Both the position numbers and the translations under genes were made by a program. The notes below the pieces were generated by a model, which did no database searches, was not told the DNA's origin, and saw only the letters and a program-made list of their open reading frames with translations. From positions 1-64,000 of the forward strand of contig WIXG01000113.1 of NCBI GenBank assembly GCA_009869945.1: a DNA stretch of 64,000 nucleotides, given 5' to 3'. Positions 51,101 through 63,246 of this stretch are shown here, piece by piece; the stretch's first letter is position 1, and each line of letters starts with the position of its first letter. This DNA comes from Mesaphorura yosii. Its lineage: Eukaryota; Arthropoda; Collembola; Poduromorpha; Tullbergiidae.

Positions 51101-53254
51101 TTTGTCCGTGGGCCACTGGGAAAAGATTCTTTATTAAAGCAAGAAGTAAAACAGTTTGCGAACTCGATGTCTACATTTTAATGATCATTTTTTTCTGTTG
51201 AATTTGACACGTTCCCGTCTCATAATAATACGATAATTCTAATCTTACGACTTACCATATTTTCAACTCTATGCCAAAAGTTTGCGTTTACATGAACGCA
51301 CTTTTGTGCGAAGGTGTCCTAGTCAGCAAAGTCCAGCATAAAATCTTGGGATTTATTTACAAATGTGGTTTATTCATGGCTCATCTATTCTCTTTTCTTT
51401 CTCCCTATGAGCAGTTGCGAATACACAAATTCAAGATTATTGCCAGATTTGGACTCATGCACGTGGTGGCGACAAATCTCTGCGTCTGGATAAGAACACT
51501 CGTACGTGAGTGTGTGAAAGAAGTGACTCGTTATCAACTGAAGAGGGGCTATGGGATCTCGGAAGGATACATGGTTCTAGGTACTTTGCACTTTTACTCG
51601 TCAATGCCTTAGTATTTATAGCAAGATGAGTCATATCGGTCGTGCGAGTGGCAAACGGATCTTACGTAATGATTTTATGGCAAAAATATGATAATGAGGA
51701 AGGGCACTCGATGCCATGAGATTCAACCAGTGTAGTACGACATTTTAAATTGTGACTGCATTGCAGAGGGAAATCGTATACTGCACGCAAGATTGGGGTG
51801 GAATGGAACAACAACCGAATCTCCCATCGGCACATTCGGCAGTGGAGGGTACAATCTGAATCAAGACGTCGGGTTCAAGGCGCCCGGCTCCACCGAGGCA
51901 CCGGTGGCAAAGAATTTCTCATGCGAAAGGAAGGATCCGTTCATGGGCACATTCGTGGCTGATGCAGCTCCTTATCTGTTCCCTGTTGTAATCGAGTACA
52001 GTCTCATTGCTGCTGCAGTGGCGTTCATCATTTGGAGAAATATTGGCCGCGGAGTACCGACCAAAACGTGAGTGCATCTTGTTAAGACAGTACGACGAGT
52101 TGGTTACAACTTGCATTGATTCAATTTCTATATGCACAGAACAACTGAAGAGGGCGACGAAGGCCAGCAGGAATGGGAAATGGGAGCCGACGTTTACAAT
52201 CGCTACACTTCTGGGAATGGGGACGGCGGTTCTGCCTCTGGACCAGTAGATTGCGTTGGAGCAAGCAAGGGCCTCTTCTTTGGCCTGTTGCTGTTGGTGG
52301 CCGCACTCATCTGCCATATTCTGTACTTCGTTCTGGTATCGCGTGAGCAACTGAAACTCTTGGCGATCTGCTTGGCTGATGGAGCTCATGGCGTTCTTCT
52401 CGGAATTTCATTCCTGGCGACTCTGATTGGATTCATACGGTGAGCCTTACCATACGGATTCTTACGCATTTAAGTTAGTAAATTACGGAAGCATGTGTTC
52501 ATGTTTGCTTGCGTTTCGTCTGCCAGAGTGAGACGTCTGAGATTTCACGGAGACCACACAAGTCCACTGCGGGACCTTCTCCTGCGTGTGTCAATTCTTG
52601 GTGTGTTTGCGTACGTCATCTTCAGTTTAATAGCCGGGGTGTTTCAGGGATTGAGTTTGGACATTCCATCGATTTTGGTGGGAGGAGTCGCGATTCTCGT
52701 TATCCTGCAGGTCAGCGCCAATCTGTGCCAATCACTTTTTGCATTAATATCGCAGAATTGAGTACGAAGTGCCTTGCGTCTGCAGGTCATCTTACAAATG
52801 CTCTTTATTTCTGATGTCGGCCGAAGAAGAATCCATCTTCCCGAGCACACAAGAACCAAACCAGGCAGACAAATCGTGACACTGCTCCTGATCACAAATT
52901 TGACCATGTGGGCTATTGTAATTTTGGAAGGTAATTGGGAAATTTAATAATAATAATAATAATAATAATATAGTATTTAATAATAATAATTGCAATTTAT
53001 TCAGGTAGGTAATTTCATTCGCGCATTGCCATTTTGAATTCCAGATTTCCAATCTTGTTTGTTTATTTTCAGCGCGCAAAGTGGAACTTGACCCGGTTCA
53101 GCTGAACATCTATCAGTACATCCCGTGGCTCATGGTTCAGCGTCTTGCCCTTCCGCTGTACATCTTTCACCGCTTCTTCTCAGCAATCACCCTGGCTGAG
53201 ATCTGGAAGAACACCTACACCCTCAAGTACCTCCCTGTGGCCACAGGACCCTAA
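39074..53254 (+). CDS. otop: Otopetrin-family proton channel (whole gene, long isoform)
   Basis: Otopetrins are plasma-membrane proton channels, in insects linked to acid sensing. The long isoform joins 39074-39328, 42067-42197, 48419-48533, 48657-48848, 49035-49103, 49972-50143, 50214-50258, 50916-51082, 51415-51580, 51767-52067, 52140-52439, 52527-52710, 52786-52930 and 53073-53254: 807 residues with all phases compatible. Twelve hydrophobic segments are visible, from SLFIITSALYCKLAVIVCLA (TM1) to IPWLMVQRLALPLYIFHRFF (TM12). Strongly typical stretches include MVYIGLELGSFI, KIIARFGLMHVVATNLCVWI, the VDCVGASKGLFFGLLLLVAA segment, and the C-terminal RFFSAITLAEIWKNTY. The loop between TM2 and TM3 is long, charged and disordered (exons 48657-50143). 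The loop between TM5 and TM6 holds a Gly/Thr-rich stretch with an NFSC glycosylation sequon. The N-terminal 128 residues are soluble and not conserved. An alternative start exon exists at 45695. Confidence 0.94.
39329..48418 (+). other. otop: Long otopetrin 5' introns
   Basis: The intron is 2.7 kb after exon A1 and 6.2 kb after exon A2 (2.5 kb when counted from the B exon). Outside exons A2 and B I see no coding exon. A short hexamer repeat of the type GGCAGT lies at 47001-47027. The stretch at about 45000-45690 is GC-richer and probably holds the promoter and leader of isoform B. Antisense frames there (45041-45547 and 45748-46311) start at non-ATG codons or mirror exon B and are not called. 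Confidence 0.6.
45695..45948 (+). CDS. otop: Otopetrin alternative first coding exon, isoform B
   Basis: It starts at ATG 45695 in a strong context (AACAATGGG) and encodes MGGGQQVHVATVESEADSYN, then a Lys-rich tract, then EDTLLNLIVLNR. It ends in phase 2 at CG|GTATTT, which joins the first transmembrane exon (48419) as R-TSLF. No acceptor of suitable phase links it to the exon at 42197, and the preceding few hundred bases are richer in GC and lack coding signs. It is best read as the first coding exon of a transcript from an internal promoter. This isoform would have 763 residues. Confidence 0.8.
50214..50258 (+). other. otop: 45-nt micro-exon of otopetrin
   Basis: Flanked by TTGTTTGACAG and GTAAGTAA, it encodes SDTAHGSFFLRMGAL, the start of TM3, which continues directly as AFGLGSMVYIG in the next exon. 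It enters and leaves in phase 1, so skipping it would keep the frame but remove the start of a membrane segment. Confidence 0.85.
52945..52990. repeat. TAA trinucleotide microsatellite
   Basis: About nine TAA units at 52945-52971 and four more at about 52980-52990, interrupted by TAGTATT. The repeat lies in the last otopetrin intron (52931-53072). Confidence 0.9.
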
Positions 53255-56050
53255 GCGCCCTTGGCGAAGAGATAAAATCACATCCCGCATTCACACACTA
53301 AGAAAAAGGCTCAACATTGAACAGAGAAATCTTACGAGTAAAATCCGAGCAATTGTAAATCAGGTCGAATTGAAAGTGAGTTTCTCTTCTTCCTCAATTT
53401 GATAAACACTTAAACTATGCATAAAGTCAATGATGATAAGCAACAGTACAATAGTGAGTCGGTTGTCTTAGACACATGAACAATTCTTTCATTACTATTC
53501 TTAAAGGTTATCTCATAGCAATGGAAAGCAGAGAAGTTAAGTACGGCTACTGCAATATACAAAATGCATTAGTACCGGCGGCTGCTGACTAAAGGTGGGA
53601 TTTGGGATGCTATGATCAGTCTATTGTGATTTGGGAGCATCGGGAAACAATGCAAAAGGCGTCACACGTCAATCTGTACATACTCACGTAGAAAGACGCA
53701 CCTACTGTTAGACATGCCATGGTCAAAAACAACGAGATACGAGAACTCAGTGCTGGTACTTTCAATTTAATGGCTGAAGTCATCATTGATCCCGATTCGC
53801 TCACTTCTTACTTCATATGCACAGGCACAATAGTAGCGAACGGCGGTTTAGATACGCAGAATGCAATTAGAAAGGATGCAATTGAAAAGATAGATCCAAG
53901 ACACAGAAATCTAAGATCGTTTCACTGCCAGGAACCCATAACTTAATAAATGCAGTAATTCGACGTGTAAATTAGACTTTCATAAGTAAGACCACTTTTC
54001 AAGTTATTTCAAGCACACGAAACACATGACGCCAGCATTCTTCTTAATCAGCATCCCGCCTAACTAGCTTTTTAAGGCGAGTTAATAAAAATGTAGCGAT
54101 GCAATTTGCTAAAGTTCAACTTTGTGCGCTTTAATAACTTTGGCTAGTGCGGCCAGTAGGGAAATATTCCGAAGGAAAGCAAAGCAGGTTGTACTTAAAA
54201 TTTAAACCCCGAACTGCAGTCAAATTTCAAATACTTGGCGTTGATTGCAATTTTACTCTTTTTCTAAAGATGGTCAATTGTCCCGCACAGGGCAATTGTT
54301 TTGTACTTGTTTGGCAGCGCTTTTGTGTACATTTTAATCTCATAAGATCACCATGTCGTGTACAGTAAAGATAAGCTAGACATTTGATAGTCTATTTACA
54401 TTTTGCTAACTATTTCCACGTTTTTCATGCGAGCACGTGGCAGAAATAAAGAGTTACCGATTTGTTGCTATTATAATTGTAATTATGATCTTAGGATGAC
54501 GACCTTCGAATTAGGCCCCTACTAGAATCATTTCTCATACTCTTCCCCATGTGTCTAGTCCTACCATAAGCGAACCTTAGAAGTTAGTTCATGGCGAGTG
54601 CTCTGTTCTGAATCGTAATGCTGTATGTACTGTAAACAGTGTGGGAGTCAACGAAGAATTGAACAAGTTGAACGGGAAATTGGAATTGAATGCGAATTGC
54701 TCTGCTGAAAAAATATGCAAATTTTCTAATTTACTCTTAGAATTCAAGTTCTAAATGTAGCAATTAGTTAAGTTTAGTGTAACGTGGTAAATTTTAAGTG
54801 ATACAAGCGTTGTACAATACAGTGAGGAAACTGTTAGGTCATATTCTTTAGTTTTGTTAGAGTTATGCAGTGATATTACTAGCAACTTGTGGCGACCATA
54901 AGTGTAAGCGTATAAGCATACTGTGCGTTCGGTGAAAGTATTCATTATTCAGCTGTTCCGTTGTTTTTTATTTCCAAGCCTCACAATGTCACCTTTTATA
55001 TTTGCTGCGAGCGATTTCCTTCTACTTGACTAACACTTGCTAATTCCTAATGGGCCCTCGTGATGATGAATACGGTGTTAGTTAACTGATTGTGTTCATT
55101 GTATGACATTCAACACTCTTGATACGGTATGGTATAGTTGGTAGAGTTCGTGGTACGTGTATTCAGGCGGCACATTCAAACATTCAGCGAGGACATTTTT
55201 AACTTCTGTCCAGGATCGATATACGAGTACAGCGGTAATAAAGGTTTCAATCCATCAGCCATGCCAAAAGCCGGCCCGGCAGGGGTCTTACTCATTTTTC
55301 AGTTGCAGAAACTGCACGTGCAAATACAAACTTCGTAATCCAGGTCTTTCGTCTCAATTGCCATAACTCAGGGCAATCTTTCCATTCGTATCGTCTGCCA
55401 AAGCAATGTCAAGTCTCATTTAAAGTGTCCGTTTAATTTCCTCAATCAAATCACACACATACATTATGAACTTATAGTACAAAACTTAAACACTGTAAGC
55501 ATACGTAAGTTCATTCAGCGTGTACTTTACTGTATAACAAGTGTCTGCAATTAACAAGCAACTCAACACTACTTAAGGCTAAAAATAATTTATTAACTGC
55601 ATGGAATTTACGCTAGCTTCTAGAAGCAAGAGTACCGTTTTAGTCTTGATTGACTGCCCTGTCGGAACAGAATTGCAGCCAGCTGGTCTCAGCGTCGCTT
55701 CACTCATACAAGCGATCGCAGCGACAAAATTACTCTGACGCTTTTGTTTTGTCCGTACGCTATGCGAATGCGAATTGCGATTGTGAAGTAGCAAGAGGCA
55801 AGAACCTTCTCGATGGAATTGTCGAGACAATCTTCACTGCTGTAAAATTTATGTGTACTGCAATTTCTAAACTTGTACCGCTGCATTAACCATTTGTCAA
55901 ATTGATATTAAATTATTGACTACAAGCTTTTAATAAACTGAATTAAAAATGAAGCCCAGCTACGTCCGGGTTCTTTTGGATTGTCTCGAATATTTGCCAC
56001 AACGAATTCGCACGTTTCAGAAGTTTGCCTGCAAATTGTTTGCAGGAAGC
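53255..56050. other. Convergent 3' region between otopetrin and the secreted-protein gene
   Basis: About 2.8 kb without a supportable coding region. Plus-strand AATAAA hexamers lie at 54084, 54445, 55237 and 55932. A minus-strand AATAAA (TTTATT at 55589-55594) could serve the gene that stops at 56051. Most of the stretch is therefore likely 3' untranslated sequence of the two genes. Which signals are used cannot be told from the sequence. Confidence 0.55.
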
Positions 56051-59000
56051 TCACTTTGGAAGTGGCTTCCAATTTGATGGAATGACAACCGTCTTGGTCA
56101 TTCGCCGCTGCGTTTTTCTTAACGACTCATCTTTTGCGTAGGGCTTCACCACTCGAATTTCTCCACCGCCAAACGAGTTTACTGCTCTGCTGGAACTCTT
56201 CCTGAACTGCGTAGTCGAGGACGATGTCATCAAATCATTGATCACAGCCTGATCGAGTTTTGTGTTGAGATTCGTCCCATAGTTCATCTCTTCTGACCGC
56301 TGGCGAGTCTTCGCAAAACTATCCCTGCTTTCCATTCCTTTGAGCAGCGCCTCCATCGACATGATTTCCGCTGCATCGTCGTCTTCGTCGACACCGGCGC
56401 TAAGCAGCACCTGCACAAGTTGCTGCACTTCCTTGAAACTGTCTCGCTGCTTCTGATCCGCCTTGTTGGACTTTTTGACAAGCGCCTTTGAATTGAGTTC
56501 AGGTATTCTGCTCTGTGGAATCGAGTGCTTCGCAGGTGGCAGAAGTGGTCTCAATTCCTTTCTTGAATTGTAAAACCACGACTTTGACGGCTGATGTCCG
56601 ATTGTTTTGTTATGTGAGTCTTTAGTTTGGCTGCTTGACGATGACGAGAACGAAAAGAAATTCTTAATTGATTGAAGAATCCCGCCTCCGATTGATTTCG
56701 ATTGGCTTGGCGGAGCCTCCTTCTTGTTGCGGAGAGGCGATTTTTTCGGTGGCAGCACGACAGCCACAGGCACATGATTCGAGTGTTGCGCCTCAAGAAC
56801 GGGGAATTGATTGGTTCGTCGAGTTTGTTTCGTGGTCGGTGGAGTCGGCCTGACTCCGTATTGAGTCTTCTCTCGCGCTTCACTATGTTCGATCTCCTGC
56901 AACATTTCCTGTAGCTTCTCCTTCAGGAGCTCCTTCACGTACTTGCGAAATTCTGTCTTTGGGATTCCTTTGCTGGAAATGCTCTCTGGAATTGCTTTGC
57001 CCGTTAGCAGGCTGTTGGATGCGCTCGTCTGTTGTGTTGCTGCAATGGCCGAACTGTGTTTAGAGGCACTCGATTCGTTGTTGACATGCTCCTGCTTAAA
57101 GTTGCTGAATGAAAGCGGGCTCGGAGGGTGCCTCAAAATATATCCAAGCGCAGAGAGTTTCACAGCCAACTTGTCTGCAAGCAAATCAATTGCAGGCTGT
57201 ACTGTGGACCGAACTCCATTTTCACCGGACACCTTTCCGTTGTACTCATCGAAGAGGTTTCTCTGGGCCTCCAACTCGCCAAGTGGCTTGTATTTGCCTA
57301 GACCCTGTCCACCTGTCTTGACTTTACTATTGCTGCTGCTGCTTTTGTAAGAATCAGCAGCTGGCTTTTTGAGGAATTTGTTTGCTCGCATCGAACTGGA
57401 AGGGGAAGAACCAATCTCGCCCATTGGAACTAGAACCTGCAACGGGAAAAACGTTATCATGGTGTCAGTGGACAAGAGCTAGGCTAAATCGGTCCAACTT
57501 ACTCCGTACGGTGTGTAGATGTTTGGCGGTGGTTTCTTCTTACTCTCATAGTATTTGTTCATCATGTCATCGTGGTATTTTGCCGCCAGAACATTCATCA
57601 TCTGTTCTCTTGGATGTACGTGCACAACCTGAGGTCAATTTAGAATTTAGACCCGAGCGTGTTGAATCTAACCGAGTAATTAAATTTAGCTTACCTCCAT
57701 TCCTGGACCCAAACTATCTAGGGAAAGTTGGTGAGGAACAGTAGGATTCAGTTCAGAAGCACTGATGACCGGAATCTCACGCCCGTGCACTTTCGGTCTT
57801 ACTGGAATCATTGCCTCTGCAGGAACCAGGCTTGGGAACATGAGAACGTACGGTTTATCACTAAAAGGACTGCTGGGTTCTCCATTCCCCCTCTCCTGGT
57901 TACCCTCAGAATTCTCTTGCGTCAGATTCTTATCGTACGAGTCATAGATATCATCGTCGTTGTTCTTCGGAGGTCGTTGTAGGCTGAAAGGGTTCTCAAA
58001 GTCAGGATTTTCTTCTATGTCATTGTTTGGTATTTGCTGGAACCGGGGTGGTCTCTCGTAATTTTGTTGCTCTTCGTCCTCTTCGGGAAAATCTTCGTTG
58101 TTCGAGTGAATACTTTGCGGACGGTTCCTTTCTTCGCGGTATCGTGAACCCTGAAATCTTGTGGTAGGATATTTGTGCTCGGATGTTTGACGATATCTTC
58201 CACCAGAATTCTGGCTACTTTGGACTCCTTGAGCTATTTGACTAAAGTCGTGGAATTTGTCCAAATGATTTTCGACGGGTGGACGAGAAGAGAGAAGGTT
58301 TTGGTCACCTTGATCGTCCGAGCTTGGAAATTGTCCTGCATTTTGCAGGAATGGATCAAAATGATACTGCAGCTGGTGTCCATTTGGTAGGGGCGGATTG
58401 GCTGGTTCGTAGTCCGGATGCGTTGCCATCGAGTGCGAGTGTGGAGGATAATGCCGATGTGGAGTGACCTGTTGCATTCCATGCTCATCGGACGGTGGAA
58501 GTGGGACGTTCACCAGCCCGGGCATTGGGAGGGTGATAGTCGGTGCTGCATTCAACCTTCCTTCGTAGCCATCAGAGCCCGCACTGATTACTGCAACCGG
58601 ACCTCGTTTCCCGTTGATATTGTTTCCATTTGCCTGTTCCATCAGTTTCTTCGTCTCACCACTCGTTAAACTTCCTGCCGAATAATAGTACGAGGTAGGA
58701 ACATTTTGAAGTGTGGAACCAAAAGTTTGCGGCACAGCAGCCGGCATTGAGTCAGAGAACTGTTTGAAAGGCGGCAGGGACCGGAAACCACCGGCATCTA
58801 AGCTTTGTGCGTTTGAGGAAACGGTGCTGGGGTTGGAATCAGGAAATGGATGGAACTGCTGGATCGAACTTTTCGTGTATGATGGAAGACTGGTATGGCT
58901 TTGCATGACGTTGAAATTATTTCCAGCGAATGGATTATGGGGATTGTTGGTCATTTCTCCAATCATGTTCCCAAACATATTTGGGTCAAACATTGAGAGA

Positions 59001-62000
59001 GCATTTGACTGGAAATTAGAGCTGGGGTCTTCAACCGTGGATGGAATCGCTTGATGCTCTTGAGTAGGCAGCGAGACAGGCGTAGTAGCTGGAGATGATG
59101 CAGGAGGATGCTGCACTATTTGGTGGTGATGGTGATGAACAACAATCGGTTCCAGATTTTCATGGTGTGCTCGGACAACATCATTGCCTTCTGTATGATA
59201 GTTCAATATTTGCTCATCGTCGACAACACTGCCCGCCTGAAACGGTGGGATTTCAGATGATCGAACGTCGTTGAAAGTGAATTTTGTCCTGTCAAAATGG
59301 GTCGAAGCTGACGTTTGGTCTTTTGGAACAGACTTTGGCGTTGTTTGAGGAGTAGGTGGGTTTCTACTATAACTCGGGCGTAGCTTCTCAAAATATTCCT
59401 TTGACTGTGGATGATTCGGAGTGAGCACAGTCAGGTGAGGATGAACACTGAATTGGACGGCAGAGATGGGCTGAGATGACATGAATGAAGACTGGATCTG
59501 TTTGTGTTCCGTTCTGTTGGGTGACGGATACGGTGTCTCGCTGACTGATATTCCCTGAGCAAACTTTGCATAATCGTCTGCAGTTGGAAATGCAAACATT
59601 TTTCTCCGAGCCACTTCTTGCTCTCTTTTGGCCTCCTGGATTCGCCTGAGCTCGTGCAGGTTGTCGTCTTCGTATTCAATGTCGTCGGAGCCAGTTGTCT
59701 TTGAGTTGTGATCATCCTGTGGAGTTGGACCGTGGTTGTTTATATCCACGAGAGAACCACTGGACCCTGAAACACCGGTTGAGTCTTGCTCCTCTGCGCT
59801 GCTCGTGTAGAATGAATTCTGCTGCAGGTTCATGTAATTGTTCTCCCAGCTCTTTCGATCATGCGGTGTCAATTTGGGGTCAAAATTTGTGTCCGTCTCT
59901 TCCTGACCAGTGTCCTCGTCTGGGTGTTGAATGTGGTGATGTACGTCGGTCGAGTGAGCCCCTTGCATCCACTCCTTCGGACTCTCAGTGATTGTGGAGT
60001 TTGCTGGCTTTGGCTTGCTCGTTATTACCGGCTGTGAAGTTGTGATCGGTACGTAGTTGGACTTCTCCGTGTAGCCTGATCGAGACGGATTTTCAATTTG
60101 TTGCGGGATGAACATGGCGTTCGTGGTCTCCATCAGTTGAGTGGCCACCGTTGGGGCCGACATTGTTGGCAGAGAAGAGAGAATCTCGTTTCGAGTCATA
60201 GGCAATTTCCTCACACTTGAGGTTGGTTTGGGCAACAGTAGCTCAATTGGCTTTCCGTTCTCCTTTGCGACGGGTTCAAGTTTTGTGCTTTGATGGCCCG
60301 GATTGAGGAAATTCTTCTGAAAGAACGGGGGAAGAAGAGGAGGAGCGGGTGTTGTGGTTGTCGTGCTGCGAATACGTTTTATTCGTGGAGGTTTCTTCTC
60401 GGGAAATTCCTCCTTCTCAGATTCAATTCGATCGCCGAATGCCGGCCCCGAAGGCCCGGTGGCCGTGGAGGGGAAGAAAGGCTCGTCAAAGGTGGACGTG
60501 AAATTAGCACGATTCACTTTCCGGATTCGCATCCTGACGCGTTTATCACCCCGTTTCTTCAGCCCGCCATCCTCACCGTTCCCAATTCGAATTTTTCGGT
60601 GTGGTCTCTTTCTCCTGAACGCTTCAGCAAAATCTTCCTCAAGCCTCACACCGTTGTGCTGCGATTCCTCTGGCGCGGTGGTGGTATTTAGATTCTCGTT
60701 ATCAACACTATCGAGAAAAGTGGAGCTCACGAGCGCAACGGGGTCTGGTAATGCCTCAGCAACATCATCCCCAAAAGTCTCGAAAACTTGCTCACCCAGC
60801 TCCGGACTTCCTTCCATGTGGTCGTATTCAGCGAATGTTGGGGCCATGTTCGACCCCGCAAACATACGAGGATCATACAGCGCATTGTTGTTGCTGTCGC
60901 TGTAGTAGTCAATGACTCTCCGTGTCTCGTTGGCGAGGTAAATCAGATCCTGGGCGTGAAGATGCACAGGCCCAGCTTCGAAGGACTCCATTTCCATTTG
61001 TTCTCCTCCAATTTCATTTTCTAAATTATTTAGACTATGAAGACTCGTTGCGTTTGATTCATTCTCCTGCGCGTCAGTTGAGTGGCCGTGCTCTCTCTCG
61101 AAATCTTGATTATATAACCCGTAGTCCCCATTGGGATCACGCGTGCCATACTCGTTCAAGTACGACTGGTGATACGGCGATGTCAACTGCGAATCTAACT
61201 CGTAGTCATAAAAGTCGTTGCCAAACCCTTTCTCTTCACCATCTGCCTGATCATTTTCGTTTTCTTGCCGCCGCTGGTTCGGAAAGGAGAGCGCTTCAGA
61301 AGAGGCCAGGTTTATCAGCGGTATTGAAGATATTGAGGGACTCTGAAGCGGCGTGCTGAAGTTGCTTTCGTCATTGGGGTTATGGTGAGGAAGATTTGAA
61401 CCCTGAGTCACATTTTCGTCGCTGGTCTCATTTTTCATGCCGTCGTCACGATTTTGCTGCTGGTGTGCAGTGTCCGAATGAAAATAGCGTGACATTCCAA
61501 TTCTGGTGGCTGTCACAGTGAGCGTAGACTTGGTCGCATGATGATCTGATAAGTCTGGGCTGCTGTTTTGGGCTTGACTGAGATTGCTTGGACTCAATGT
61601 CATGGTCGACGAGTCAATTGCAGTCGTCGACTTTCTTTCGACTTCGTCTTGAATTTCGCCGTCGACACTGGCTTCCTCCTTTTCGCGCGTACCTGTCATT
61701 GAGTCAGTAAATAAATTATCGCAGGCCCAGTGGAGAAGGAGGAAAACGCGCAATATTTCTTCCCATGGCTTTGGGTGCGTGAGGTGACGAGTTTAGGCCA
61801 ATTACTTATTCTGCACCCTTTCACACAATAACAAGAATAGTCAAACTGAGCTTGAAGTAGGCCTGAAAGTGAGTGGAGCATAAATAATTTTACTGGCGCG
61901 TTAATGTGCCAGCAGAGTCCCAGGTTAATTTGAGACACTCATTAAGACTGAGATTGTGACGATTGACGCGCGGCGAGAGAAGGAAAAGTGGGTAAGTATG

Positions 62001-63246
62001 GCATTCAGATCAACAACAGAACAACAAAGCAAGGAGCCAATTTGATTTATTCTGACCACAGCCGACTTATTGCACTTCGACACGACATTCCTCAAACAAG
62101 GCGCTCACTGCGAACTCATTGACTTGTGATCGCCATTCGATTCGCAGAGTGCGTTTGCTTTCTACGTTATTGTTTTGTAATCTTTTACAATTAAGAAATG
62201 AAGGCCATGAGGCAAGTCTCATTTTACGAATAGACTGCGTGCTGAAGAGAATTGTCAAACCAGTCGAATTTCTGAGGCGGCCATTCAACAGTTGTCAATT
62301 CGAAACACGCTCTTGAAATATGAATGCAATTGTAACAGGAGCTTCACATTGAACGCACTTGAGCCTGAACACAGGCTTCAGCGGTTTCGTGATGAGTACG
62401 CGTTTCGTGGCAGAAAAGCCAAGATCGTTGGCAGCAGCAAGATGTTACGCTCTCATTGCTTTCGGTTCTCCTTCAGTCTTCTCTTCAATTAATGCAACGC
62501 ACCTGAGACACTCGTGCCTTTTCCGTGGGTGCATTTTGCAAATGAAAACTGATATACATGCACAGACACACGTTTGTCTGGTCAATGGCAAGTTCATTTC
62601 TGCAACAGCGGTGCATTGCCGCATGAGATAAGAGTTTGAACTGAATAGCGTGTAATTAGTGTTCGGCTGAGAGAAACTGCAGACTACCGGCTTGTGTCTT
62701 TACACCTACTGAGAATTTGAGAAGATGAAGACTGATAGGGAAATAAATAAAATACCGTTTTGCTCACATAACAGTCCGAGAGTCTCCACTCGTGCAGTTA
62801 TGCTACAAGACCTCGACGAACACGGTTACGCTAGAACGCTTAATAGAGCAATTAATAATTAGAGACATTACAAAACACGAATTTGAGACTTGACATTCTG
62901 ACTTGGCATTTCATGTCGAAATGGGAAAGAACTGCACTAAAAGGAATTGAATTATTATCCTGGCTTTTAAACTTTCATGTCACTGGTGTGGTGTACTTAT
63001 TGTCTTACTTATTGTATGCCTTCTCTTCATCTTACCATTAACATGCTGGGACTCCACAACCTGAACTTTGGATGGACTGATTTGGGTTTCATTAGCACCA
63101 CCACCGTCGCCGCCAGACAGTTTTTCAGTTCGATTAGCATCATCCATACTGGCGGTCACTTCAGCCAAGGCTGGTGCACTACAAACTAATAGTATTGCGA
63201 GCAAAACTCCTGCTGCTGTGAGCGTGAAGTGTCTGAACTGGCACAT
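56051..63246 (-). CDS. Large secreted, mostly disordered protein of unknown function
   Basis: Four exons join in frame: 63246-63036 (phase 1), 61692-57695, 57628-57503 and 57436-56051, giving 1,906 residues. I do not recognise the family. The first exon encodes a clear signal peptide (hydrophobic AAGVLLAILLVCSAPALA, likely cleaved near residue 28), then NRT and NET glycosylation sequons. Residues about 70-430 are acidic and Asn/Ser-rich. A basic cluster at about 430-465 (RRKRPHRK, GLKKRGDKR, RMRIRK) offers furin-type sites. The following 900 residues are Pro/Ser/Asn/His-rich, with a five-His run. The third exon (VVHVHPREQMMNVLAAKYHD) and the C-terminal exon look better ordered, with a likely helix around EFRKYVKELLKEKLQEMLQE and a basic tail ending SNWKPLPK. 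No membrane anchor is seen after the signal. A matrix or cuticle protein, or a large pro-protein, would fit. ATG 63246 is the first Met after an in-frame stop. Confidence 0.85.
61693..63035 (-). other. 1.3 kb intron after the signal-peptide exon
   Basis: It is bounded by GTAAGATG next to 63036 and by TGACTCAATGACAG before 61692; G|GT restores a Gly codon across the junction. Frames inside (for example 61696-61938 minus) run into the acceptor in another phase and are not coding. Nothing else was recognised. Confidence 0.7.
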
